The notes under the pieces are model-generated. The model worked only from the letters and a program-made list of their open reading frames with translations. It ran no database searches and was not told the origin of the DNA. A stretch of 64,000 bases of DNA, taken from positions 16,763 to 80,762 of the IMG/VR virus record IMGVR_UViG_3300032308_000833. The stretch is one strand, 5' to 3'. Source of the DNA: a virus. Position numbers and translations under genes: made by a program. This document shows positions 23,186 through 32,700 of the stretch, piece by piece; position 1 is the stretch's first letter; every line of letters starts with the position of its first letter.

Positions 23186-23631
23186 CATGTTTAGACGACA
23201 ACTTTTTATATCCTATGACAGCAGAAGTGTATTATTCATCAGTTGAGCAAGGTCAGTACGGTAATATTAAAAAGCAATGGTCAAAATTTAAAGATATAAA
23301 ATGTTACTTTGCATCTGGCAACCTTAGAAATAAAGAAGAGCAACAAGTACAAAATGTAGCAATTGTTTTTGACACAGTTTTGAGCGGTAGAGTTCCAACA
23401 GATATTAGATTTGATGATATGAATGGTGGAATTGCATTAACTAATCTTATTATAACAAATATATCAGATGGAGAAGGTAACCCTATATATGTTGAAACAG
23501 GTGGGGTTCGTGCTGGTAAATCAAGTCTTTTTGAAATTGCGACACTAAGCCCATACTCTGGTTTGTTTGGAAAAACAGAATACTATAAAATTGTAATTAA
23601 AAGGTCTGATAGTCAGGCGATAGATTTATGA
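23182..23631 (+). CDS. Head-closure (stopper) protein
   Basis: A 149-residue beta-rich protein in the position of head-closure proteins. The N-terminus DDNFLYPMTAEVYYSSVEQGQYG followed by WSKFKDIKCYFASG is the usual pattern of SPP1 gp16-like stoppers, which describe a small barrel sealing the portal after packaging. It overlaps both neighbours by 4 bases, so the connector genes are translationally coupled. Identity is mostly from order and size. Confidence 0.6.
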   Translation: MTCLDDNFLYPMTAEVYYSSVEQGQYGNIKKQWSKFKDIKCYFASGNLRNKEEQQVQNVAIVFDTVLSGRVPTDIRFDDMNGGIALTNLIITNISDGEGNPIYVETGGVRAGKSSLFEIATLSPYSGLFGKTEYYKIVIKRSDSQAIDL

Positions 23632-24296
23632 TAAGATTTGATACAAGACAGTTTAAAAAAGATATGGACAATATTGTAAAATACTCTATGGGATTTTTAG
23701 AAGGAGTTGAGGGTGGCAAAAAGTTATTTTTAAATAATCTTGGAAAACAAACTATAGAGGTTTTAAAACAATTTGTTGACACAAACGCTAGGATAGATCC
23801 AGCAGCATTGCAACATGTTTATGAGTGGTATAAATCTGGAAGTCCAGAATCAAGATTATTTGATATACAATATACTGTTAGTGGATTAGGATTATCAGTA
23901 ATGTCAACATTTACACAATCATCTCAAGTAAGAAATGGATCCACAGAACCTTTTTATAACAAAGCAAGAATAATGGAAAAGGGTGTGCCAGTTGTAATCA
24001 AACCTAAAAAATCACCTGTGCTGGTTTTTGAACAAGATGGAGAAACAGTGTTTACTAGAAATGCAGTTACCGTAAACAGTCCTGGTGGAGAAGATGCACA
24101 AGGTAGTTTTGAGTCAATCATAGATATGTTTTTTCTACAATATTTTAAACAATCATTTTTAAAAGCATCTGGTCTATATGATTATATAAAAAGACCACAA
24201 GTATTTAAAACTAATATGGCAGCAGGAAAACGTAGTGGTAAAGGTGTCGGATATTCAACTGGATATAAATGGATTTCTAATGCGGTGATTGCATAA
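23628..24296 (+). CDS. Tail-completion protein (gp10-like)
   Basis: A 222-residue protein with an N-terminal helical half (RQFKKDMDNIVKYSMGFLEG) and DPAALQHVYEWYKSGSPESR, a motif found in HK97 gp10-like tail-completion proteins. The C-terminus is basic (AAGKRSGKGVGYSTGYKW). It sits between the stopper and the tail terminator in the standard order. Overlaps: ATGA before, TAATG after. Confidence 0.6.
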   Translation: MIRFDTRQFKKDMDNIVKYSMGFLEGVEGGKKLFLNNLGKQTIEVLKQFVDTNARIDPAALQHVYEWYKSGSPESRLFDIQYTVSGLGLSVMSTFTQSSQVRNGSTEPFYNKARIMEKGVPVVIKPKKSPVLVFEQDGETVFTRNAVTVNSPGGEDAQGSFESIIDMFFLQYFKQSFLKASGLYDYIKRPQVFKTNMAAGKRSGKGVGYSTGYKWISNAVIA

Positions 24297-24829
24297 TGGC
24301 TGCCACAATACATCATCCACCTTCACTAATTAATGCTTATTTACAAAATAAGATTAGTGAGTTTTTTGGTCAAGATTTTACTATACCGTTTTTTCCTACT
24401 AGCCCAACAGACATTGCTGCTCTGACTGAATCATTTCCAAACTCTGAAGGAACATTTGCAGTATATGACAGAATGTTTAGAATGAATAGAAAGACATTTC
24501 CTCACATATATTGTGAACAAATAATGTACTATTTTTATAACTTTGGTGACGACGCAGTTGAAAGAACAATCATTATAAGTCAAAAAATTCAAGATCTCTT
24601 AAACGCACTGGATGAGTCTGCAGTTGATATAAATAAATGGATAAGGGATAACCAAGAAACAGAAATCCCTGGCCCAAACATAGCACTTAAGGATATGTCC
24701 CTTCCTCTATATTTTCACACCTTTAAAACCTACCAACTTCAAGAGACTAGAGACATCATAGACTTTGGAACAGCCAGAACCTTTGCGGGAAACAAGATTA
24801 TCTTAGATTATGACTGGCACAAGGGTTAA
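24296..24829 (+). CDS. Tail terminator-like protein
   Basis: A 177-residue protein located just before the tail tube gene, where the tail terminator normally lies. The sequence has FPTSPTDIAALTESFPNSEG, a helix with RTIIISQKIQDLLNALDES, and a late strand FHTFKTYQLQETRDIIDF. The alternation fits a terminator-like alpha/beta fold, but similarity is not obvious by eye. Call rests on synteny and size. Confidence 0.5.
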   Translation: MAATIHHPPSLINAYLQNKISEFFGQDFTIPFFPTSPTDIAALTESFPNSEGTFAVYDRMFRMNRKTFPHIYCEQIMYYFYNFGDDAVERTIIISQKIQDLLNALDESAVDINKWIRDNQETEIPGPNIALKDMSLPLYFHTFKTYQLQETRDIIDFGTARTFAGNKIILDYDWHKG

Positions 24830-24837
24830 CAAAATGG

Positions 24838-24846
24838 TGTTATACT
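24838..24846 (+). promoter_or_regulatory. Extended -10 promoter for the tail tube gene
   Basis: TGTTATACT gives a leader of about 58 bases ending with AAGGAGAGGTG before ATG 24912. The 82-base gap holds no gene. Confidence 0.55.
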
Positions 24847-24911
24847 TGACCTTGAGGAAACATCGCTTTACAACTAAATAAGAAAACCCTTTACAAGGAG
24901 AGGTGAAATAA

Positions 24912-25562
24912 ATGGCATATTCTCGTGGATCGTCCAACAACATTATCGTTGGTGCAGCCGCACTGTTTACATATAATGACGGTGCTTTAGCACAAGCAAT
25001 CGGTACTGCAGGTGGACCACTACCAGCATTTGAAGCAGCAACATCATACAAAGATACTTTGGCTGATGACGTTGACTTCACAAACGTAGGTTATACCAGC
25101 AATGGTATCGAACTTACATTCCAACCGTCTTTCGGTGAAGTTCAAGTTGATCAAGTTCTTGACGTTGCTCGTCTTTTCAAAGACGGCATGCAAGTATCTT
25201 TGGCAACATCATTTGCAGAAGCAACACTAGAAAACCTTCTAGTGGCAGTAGCAGCAAACGTAAATGATTTGGACGACTTAGCAACATCAACAGGTATTGG
25301 ATCAGGAAGCCAAAGTTTCGACATCAACTCAGGTGAATTAGGCGACGTTCCTCTAGAACGTGGTATAGTAGCCGTTGGTCCAGGAACTGGTGACCCATCA
25401 GTAGATAAGGAACGTATCTATATTGGATACCGTGCTTTGTCAATCGAAAACGTAGTAGCATCAGCAAAACGTGATGCAGCATCTATGTTTGACGTAACTT
25501 TCCGTATGTTGCCGTTAGATGACGGTATGTATGGTAAGATTGTTGATCGTACAATTGCTTAG
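24912..25562 (+). CDS. Major tail tube protein
   Basis: A 216-residue protein that should polymerise into the inner tail tube. Features are an Ala/Gly-rich N-terminal arm, DVDFTNVGYTSNGIELTFQPS, FGEVQVDQVLDVARLFKDG and ASMFDVTFRMLPLDD near the end, the standard pattern of siphovirus tube proteins. It has its own promoter, a strong AAGGAGAGG ribosome site and a following rho-independent terminator, so it is a single-gene, high-expression unit. C-ending codons are more frequent than in neighbours, as in the capsid gene. Confidence 0.85.
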   Translation: MAYSRGSSNNIIVGAAALFTYNDGALAQAIGTAGGPLPAFEAATSYKDTLADDVDFTNVGYTSNGIELTFQPSFGEVQVDQVLDVARLFKDGMQVSLATSFAEATLENLLVAVAANVNDLDDLATSTGIGSGSQSFDINSGELGDVPLERGIVAVGPGTGDPSVDKERIYIGYRALSIENVVASAKRDAASMFDVTFRMLPLDDGMYGKIVDRTIA

Positions 25563-25581
25563 TAAGTAATTTTACAAGATT

Positions 25582-25609
25582 AGCCCACCCATAAAACGGT
25601 GGGCTTTTC
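25582..25609 (+). terminator. Rho-independent terminator after the tail tube gene
   Basis: A perfect 8-bp stem (AGCCCACC / GGTGGGCT) with an 8-base loop is followed by TTTTCT. This is the clearest terminator in the window. Confidence 0.9.
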
Positions 25610-25613
25610 TATT

Positions 25614-25622
25614 TGATATAAT
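25614..25622 (+). promoter_or_regulatory. Extended -10 promoter, leaderless start for 25629
   Basis: TGATATAAT begins 4 bases after the terminator T-run and ends 6 bases before ATG 25629. Confidence 0.75.
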
Positions 25623-25628
25623 GGTTTA

Positions 25629-26312
25629 ATGGCCACAAAAGTTTATGAAGAAAATGTTATAGAATTAATCGACGGTACAGAAATAACAGTTGGCCCATCA
25701 AAAATAAAATATCTAAGAGGTATATTAGACAGTTTTAATAAAATAAATAAAGATAGCACAGAAGATGAAGCCATAGAGATGATGGTTGAGTCTGTTAGAA
25801 TTGCAATGCAAGAGTTTTATCCATCTATTTCTGATTCAGTAGAACTGATAGAAGATAACTTAGATATAAAAACAGTATATAAGGTTTTGGAATATTGTGC
25901 TGGAATAAAGATAAATATCGACCAAGAAGAGACTGTTGAGAATCAAGCAAAGTCTCAAAGCGATGGATCAAACTGGCAAGACCTAGATCTTGTAAAGTTA
26001 GAGTCTGAGGCTTTTTTAATAGGTGCTTGGAAGAACTTTGACGATTTAGAAAACTCTATATCAATGCCAGAATTAATATCTTTATTAGAAGTAAAAAGAG
26101 AATTAGATTATGGTGATAAAAAATTTGCGGCGGCAATGCAAGGAGTAGATCTTGATAAAGACAAAAATGATAATGCCTGGGAAGATATGAAAAAAAGAGT
26201 ATTATATAAAGGAAAAGATGCAAATGATATAACAAACCTTCGTGGAGCAAGAGCCCAGAAAGCAGGGTTTGGCATTGGAAATGGTTTGGGGTATGAAGAG
26301 GTTGTTGGTTAA
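25629..26312 (+). CDS. Tail assembly chaperone, long form (G-T-like)
   Basis: A 227-residue protein in the slot between tube and tape measure. Residues 1-100 (NVIELIDGTEITVGPSKIKYLRGILDSF, then VRIAMQEF and LDIKTVYKVLEYCAGIKI) are clearly related to the whole 106-residue protein of the next gene. Residues about 110-227 are an extra C-terminal domain with ELISLLEVKRELDYGDKKF and a Gly-rich end. This layout matches the G-T fusion of other siphoviruses, normally made by a -1 frameshift from G. Here it is a separate gene with a leaderless start. It should bind the tape measure and guide tube assembly. Confidence 0.72.
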   Translation: MATKVYEENVIELIDGTEITVGPSKIKYLRGILDSFNKINKDSTEDEAIEMMVESVRIAMQEFYPSISDSVELIEDNLDIKTVYKVLEYCAGIKINIDQEETVENQAKSQSDGSNWQDLDLVKLESEAFLIGAWKNFDDLENSISMPELISLLEVKRELDYGDKKFAAAMQGVDLDKDKNDNAWEDMKKRVLYKGKDANDITNLRGARAQKAGFGIGNGLGYEEVVG

Positions 26313-26327
26313 AATATAGGTCCTCTG

Positions 26328-26350
26328 TGATATAATTAAGGTTAACCTTA
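26328..26350 (+). promoter_or_regulatory. Extended -10 promoter with start-site palindrome for 26363
   Basis: TGATATAAT at 26328-26336 is followed at once by a perfect 14-base palindrome (TAAGGTTAACCTTA, 26337-26350) covering the expected transcription start, then AAGGAGG and ATG 26363. The palindrome could be an operator. Confidence 0.55.
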
Positions 26351-26362
26351 TAAGGAGGAAAA

Positions 26363-26683
26363 ATGGCAACTACTGTTAACGAAGAAAAAACAGTTACGCT
26401 TATTGACGGCACAAAAATCAAAGTAAGACCACTGAAAATTTCTCTCCTACGTCCTTTCATGAAGAAATTCGAAGGTGTAGCAGCGGTCGCAGAAGATAAC
26501 GAAAAATCAATGAACATATTAATGGAATGTATTCAAATTGCAATGAAACAATACAAACCAGAACTTGCAGAAGACTTAGCAGCGTTAGAAGAAAATATGG
26601 ATCTTCCAACGGTATATCAGATTATAGAAGAAGCATCTGGAGTTAAATTAGCAGATGCAGCACTTCTTAATAATCTACCATAA
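26363..26683 (+). CDS. Tail assembly chaperone, short form (G-like)
   Basis: A 106-residue protein, paralogous to the N-terminal 100 residues of the previous gene: both start MAT[KT]VxEExxxxLIDGTxIxV, share ECIQIAMKQ / ESVRIAMQE and LPTVYQIIEEASGVK / IKTVYKVLEYCAGIK. It lacks the T-like extension. A canonical AAGGAGG ribosome site suggests stronger translation than the leaderless long form, as needed for the usual excess of G over G-T. No second reading frame long enough for a frameshifted T domain continues after its stop; the tape measure gene begins 25 bases later. Confidence 0.72.
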   Translation: MATTVNEEKTVTLIDGTKIKVRPLKISLLRPFMKKFEGVAAVAEDNEKSMNILMECIQIAMKQYKPELAEDLAALEENMDLPTVYQIIEEASGVKLADAALLNNLP

Positions 26684-26708
26684 AAACTAAATAAAGAGGT
26701 ACTAATGA

Positions 26709-29700
26709 ATGGCTGATGTAGAGTCCAATATAAAAATTGGTATTGACACTGGTGAAGCGTTAACGCAATTAAAAGCGTTACAACGCCAGATATCAGCCTT
26801 TCACACCTCAATGGCAAAAACAGGTGCTGCAGGTGTTGCAGTATCTAATAACCTTTCTCAAAACCTAGCAAATCAAATAAACGCTGGCGGCAAATTCTAT
26901 GCCGAAATGAAAAAGATTAGAACAACAACTGACGCATTTAATGCAGCACTAGAAAAAAATCAACTCTCAATGAGAGAGTATTTTAGGTATACTGGTGCTT
27001 CTACAAGAACTTTTGGAAAGTTATTTAAATCTGAATTTGATACTATTAATAAAGTTGCAAGAGAAAATGTAAAAACATTACAAACTCAATATATTAAAAT
27101 GGGTAGAGATGCAAGTGGTGCTCTTAGAGCAATGTCAGTTCGTCCATTAACTTTGGATATGAATGATTATGGTACTAAGGTGGCGATGGCTGCTCAAAGA
27201 CAGGCATTGTTAAATCAACTACTTAGACAGGGTTCTACAAACTTATTAAATTTTGGTAAGAATACACAATGGGCTGGTCGTCAACTTATGGTTGGTTTTA
27301 CAATTCCATTATTGTCTTTTGGCACAATTGCATCAAAAACATTTATGGATTTAGAAGAGCAAGCAATTAGATTTAGACGTGTTTATGGTGATCTTTTTAC
27401 AACAAATACAGAAACAACAAAAGCATTAAAAGATGTTCAAGCACTTGCTAATGAGTTTACTAAATATGGTGTAGCAGTAGCAGATACCATGAAGATGGCT
27501 GCAGATGTTGCAGCAACAGGTAAAATGGGAACAGACTTGCTAGAACAAATAAGTCAAGCAAACAAATTGGCTGTACTTGGTGGAATTGATCAACAAAAAT
27601 CTCTTGACACTATTATTTCTTTAACGTCTGCATTTGGAAAAGAAACTAAAGCATTATCAGAAGATATTAACTTCCTAAACGCAGTAGAAAACCAAACTAT
27701 TCTTAACATTGATGATTTAACAACTGCAATTCCTAAAGCAGCACCAGTAATTAAACAACTTGGTGGAGATGTTCAAGACTTAGCATTCTTTATGACTGCG
27801 ATGCGTGAAGGTGGTATTCAGGCTGGAGAAGGTGCTAACGCATTAAAGTCTGGTCTTGCATCTATGATTAACCCAACTGATAAGGCAGCAAAAGCACTTG
27901 GTGCAATGGGTATAAATATTAAAGGTATTGTTGAAGCAAACCAAGGTGATGTAAGAAATCTTGTTATTGGTATGGCTAAAGCATTTGATCAACTAGATCC
28001 ATTAAATCGTGCTAGAGCAATTGAACAGTTATTTGGTAAGTTTCAGTTTGCTCGTATTTCTACATTGTTTCAAAATGTTATTAAAGAGGGTAGTCAGGCT
28101 CAAACAGTCGCTAAATTAACACAAGCAACTACAGAAGAGTTGGCTATTTTATCTGAAAGAGAATTAAAAAAGGTAGAAGAGTCTCCTTTATACAAATTTA
28201 AAAAAGAAGTTCAAGATCTTAAAACAGCAATTGCTCCTGTTGGTGCAGAATTCTTAAAAGCCTTAACTCCAATTGTTAAATTTTTTGGTAACGTATTTGA
28301 AAACTTTAATAATTTTGGAGACGGTACAAAGAAAGTAATGGTCTTATTAACAGCAGTGTTAGCAGGTATAGGTCCATTAGCATTGATGTCATTTGGTTTG
28401 TTGGCTAACGGTATTGCAAATATAATTAAAGGCTTTACTGCAGTAAAATCATTATTTAATAAAACTGGAAGTTCTACCCAACATTTGGGCGAGCAAACCA
28501 ATTATTTAACACAAGAACAATTAAGAGCAGCATCTGTTGCCGCATCATTAGATCAAGCACATATGAGATTAACACAAAGGTTTACATCTGAAGCAGCGGC
28601 AGTTAGAAATCTATCAACAGCATATCAACAAGCAATAGCAACACAAAGCATGTTTGGTTTGGGTGCTGTTAGAGGTAAAGGTGGTACTGCTCAACAACCA
28701 AAGGGTTATGCAAAAGGTGTGGTAAGTGTTCCAGGAAGTGGCACTGGAGATAAAGTTCCAGCAATGCTTTCTCCAGGAGAAGCAATTATTCCTGCAGCAA
28801 ATGCAAAAGAAAATCCAGCATTAGTTAGTGCTTTGGTTAGTGGAAAGATAAAAGGTTATGAAGATGGACTAGACCCAGTTGGAAAAGGATACAAAAATGC
28901 TACCTTGTTTATGCCTCATCCTATGAATAAAGCACTAGATTCAGGTCAGGGTGTTTTAACTAAAGATTTGGTTAGATATTTTAAAGATGCAGGTAGTGCT
29001 GCAGCAGCACCATTGATAACAGTAATGGCTAAATCAATGGGTCTAGAAATAAACAATCCTAAAGTTAGAAGTGAATTTTCTGAAATTGGTAAAAAATTAA
29101 TTACAAGTGCAACAACTGCATTAGAAAAATCTGGTATGCAGTTTGTTAAAGATGAAGATTTAGAAAGAATAGTTGTTCCAGCAATGAAAAAAACTGCACA
29201 AGGACTTAATGTTGCAGGTCAAGAAGTTGCTACTGCTTTTAATAAGTCAGTTACAGAAATTCAAACTGTTGGAAGAATGGGTGATCCAGGAGGTACGGCA
29301 GGAGAAAAAACTAAAACCTCATATTCAGGACGAAGTGCTCTTTCACCTTTGTCATATATACGACGAAGAACAGAAGCACAAAATCTTGCAATTGAAGAAA
29401 ACCCAAATATGTTTAGAAGAGTAAAAAGGTTTAGTAAAAGTTTTGGTAAAGAACGTAATCAATTTCAAACATTTGATCCAAAAACACAAGCATGGGAGAC
29501 AGGTTCGGCATCACATATTACTAAGTCTCTTACTGCTAGTGCTTCAAAAATATCAAAAATGGTTGAACCTTATCTTGGAAATGTTTTAGGAAAAATTGAA
29601 AAAGGATTTCTTACTGGGCTAAGAAAAACACTAAAAATTAATTCACCAGCAAAGGAACCACAAATTGCTGGAACTCAAAGTGGAAAAGGTTATCTAATAG

Positions 29701-32700
29701 GATTAAATGAATCTGTTGACGACGCAGCAATGGCAGGAAGAAAAACAGGAAATGCTTATACAAGTAATTTAACAACATCACAATCAGCAAATGCTTTGTA
29801 TGGAAAATCGACTGGTATTACAGCAACAGATAAGTCAATTAGAAGACAACAAGAAAAATTAGCCAAACAAAATCAAATGATTATTGGTGGTGGTGGCGGC
29901 AATGGTGGTAAAGGTAAGGTTGCAGGTGATGCGAAAGGTCCACGTGCTGGAATGATTGGTATGGCAGCATCTACAGCAGTTATGGGAGCATCAATGATGG
30001 GCGGTAAAGTTGGAGATACAGCACAACAACTAATGGGACCAATAATGATGATTTCTATGTTGTTCGGATTGATGTCTGCACCACTTGCAGCAGTTGTATC
30101 CTTAATAGGTTTGCTTGCTTTTGGTATATTTAAATTAAATAAAGCAAAGAAAGATGAAATGAAGGCTACCTTAAAACTTATTGATTCAATGGGTACAGGT
30201 ATAAAGCCTATGCAAGAATTTTCTAAGTTCGCTGGTACTGTAACAGCAACAGAAATTATGAACAGAAGACGTGCTAACTTTGCATCTCCTTTTGCAATAA
30301 AAACAGGTAAAACAACGTTTGGTGAAAGTTTTGTTGCATCAGATGAAGGAAAAGCAAGGGTTGAGTCTATTCAAAAAACAATTTCTAAATCTGGTAAAGA
30401 GGGTGCTATTTCAGATCTGTCTAATCAACTTATTGGATCAGTTGTATCTGGAGCATTAGATTACAACCAAGCACGTAGCATAGCAGCAAACATTGGAGAT
30501 GCGATACAGGATTATGATTTCTCTATTGCTGTTAACACAAAACTTATTAGTATGTTGGGTCCAAATGGAGAAAATGTATTAAAAGATGGAATAACAATTC
30601 AAACTAAACTTATTGAAGAACAAAGAAATAGACTTGTTGGTGCAATTGGATCTGTTTCAAAAACTTATGATGCAAGAGGATACAAGAGTACATCTAGTGA
30701 AAGTGGTGCTGCTGTTTTTGCAAGAATGAAAGTTTTATTAGAAACACAACAACAAATGTTAGATGTAACAGAAGTAGAATATAGCAAAAAAATAGAGGCT
30801 GCAAAAATTGCTGGAGATCTTAATAAAGTTAATGAATTGATATTAGAAAGAGAAGAAAAGAAAGCAGCATTATTAAATGAAAGCAAGCAAAGTTATGATG
30901 TTATACAAAGTAGATTAGAAGGTGCAGATCCTTCAACTATTAAAGCAATGAGGACTGCTGCACAAGAATCAATCAAACAAGTTTATATGGACAGTCCAGA
31001 ATTAGCAACATTTGCTGCTGAAACAGGTTCAAAATTAAATAAAGCAAAGGTAAGCGAAGCAACAAAATTAAACATAGAATTGGGTATGGCTACTCAAGAT
31101 TTAAATCCAGTAACGGTAGCCAATATTTTAACTAAATTTACAGATGGAAAAGATATAGATAAGATTTTAAACATTATGCCAAAAGTTGGTGGCAAAGATG
31201 CAAACTTAATTTATGATTTAGCGGATAATTTTGCTAGTTCAGATAAGGCATTAGAGTTTATATATAGTTTTGAAACAAAGACTCCAGAAGAATCAAGAAA
31301 AGAGTTAGAGGCTTTTAATGCTATAAGACAACTGTCTATGGTTGGTGAAGGAGTAGAAGTTTCAGTATTGTTAGACTATGCACAAACTTCTGGTGCTTCT
31401 GCAAAAATTTCTACAATGTTAGAAGAAATAAATAACACTAGTGCTAAAGATTTAACATTAGAATTTGCAGTAAAAACAGTTGGACAGGAAGCACTTGACG
31501 AACTTGTAGCCAGGGGTCAAGATTGGAAAATGATGCCAGAAGATCAAAGAAGAAACTTCTTGGCTGCCTCAACAGCAATGTTAAATCTTAAAGGAGATCC
31601 TACATTTGTTAAGGCTTATAAAAATTGGTCATTGCAAGCAGGTAACATAGGAAAATCAATTGAAGATTTTATTGGTTATGGTGGATATAAAGTAACAGAA
31701 CAAAAGTTAGCAGACACATCCGTGGGAGCAGGTGCAGAACAAGAATCAGAAGGCGGCGGGGGACCAACAGGGTCACCATTAGACGACATAGTAAAGAAAC
31801 TAAGAGATGTAAGAAAAGCCACACAAGAAATGACAATAGGCTGGAACGACTCAGGAAACGCCTTAAAGAAACTTGCTAAAGAAACACTAGGGTTTGGTGG
31901 CTTAGCACAAAAACTTAGAGGAGAAGGTGCTGGACAAAATACTATTGACTTCATAACTGGACTATCCCCAGAAGACTATGATAAATACAAATCAATGTTT
32001 AAAGATATAAAGGTTTTGCAACAGTCTCTTAACAGTATTGCAATTGGTGATTATGTAGAAAATCAAAGAAAAATTGCTACAGATAGTAAAAATCAAGCAA
32101 TTGCATTTAATATATTAACTAAGTCTGGGATGTCTCTTGCAGGTGCCTATGATGCAATAAAAGATAGTTCGTTTGCAGCAACAGTGGCACAAGCAAAGGG
32201 AGCAGATGTTCTTAAATTAGTTAAAGAACAACAACTAAGCCTTAAAGCAATATTTGATTCAGGAATGGCAAGTAAACAATATTCTAGTCTTTTTGATCCT
32301 GGATTCGATGCTGCTATGAAACTTTTTGATATACAAGAAAAAATAATTCAACAAAAAAGAAAAGGCGAACTTAATGCACAACAGTTAATTATTGATAATA
32401 GTAATAAACAAATTAAGTTAGCAAGAAACATTCAAGATACTAATAATTATCAAATTTCTAAATATGAAGATGGATTAAAGAGTATTAGTGATCAAGCAGA
32501 AGTAATTACAGAAAAGTATGATAAACAATTTGCAGCACTTGATAAAATTTCTAAAATTAATGAAGTAATATCTAGACAAGAAAAAAGTAGAATATCACTT
32601 GCCGAAGCCTTGTCTCAAGGAGATATATACGCTGCAGCAAGAGCAGCACAAGAACTTCGTGCTCAAAATGCTCAAGATGCAATAGATCAACAAAGAACTG

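Noticed and set aside
26600-26700. Programmed -1 frameshift at the end of the short tail chaperone
   Set aside because: The T-like extension is already present in the preceding gene, and no second open frame follows the short gene before the tape measure.
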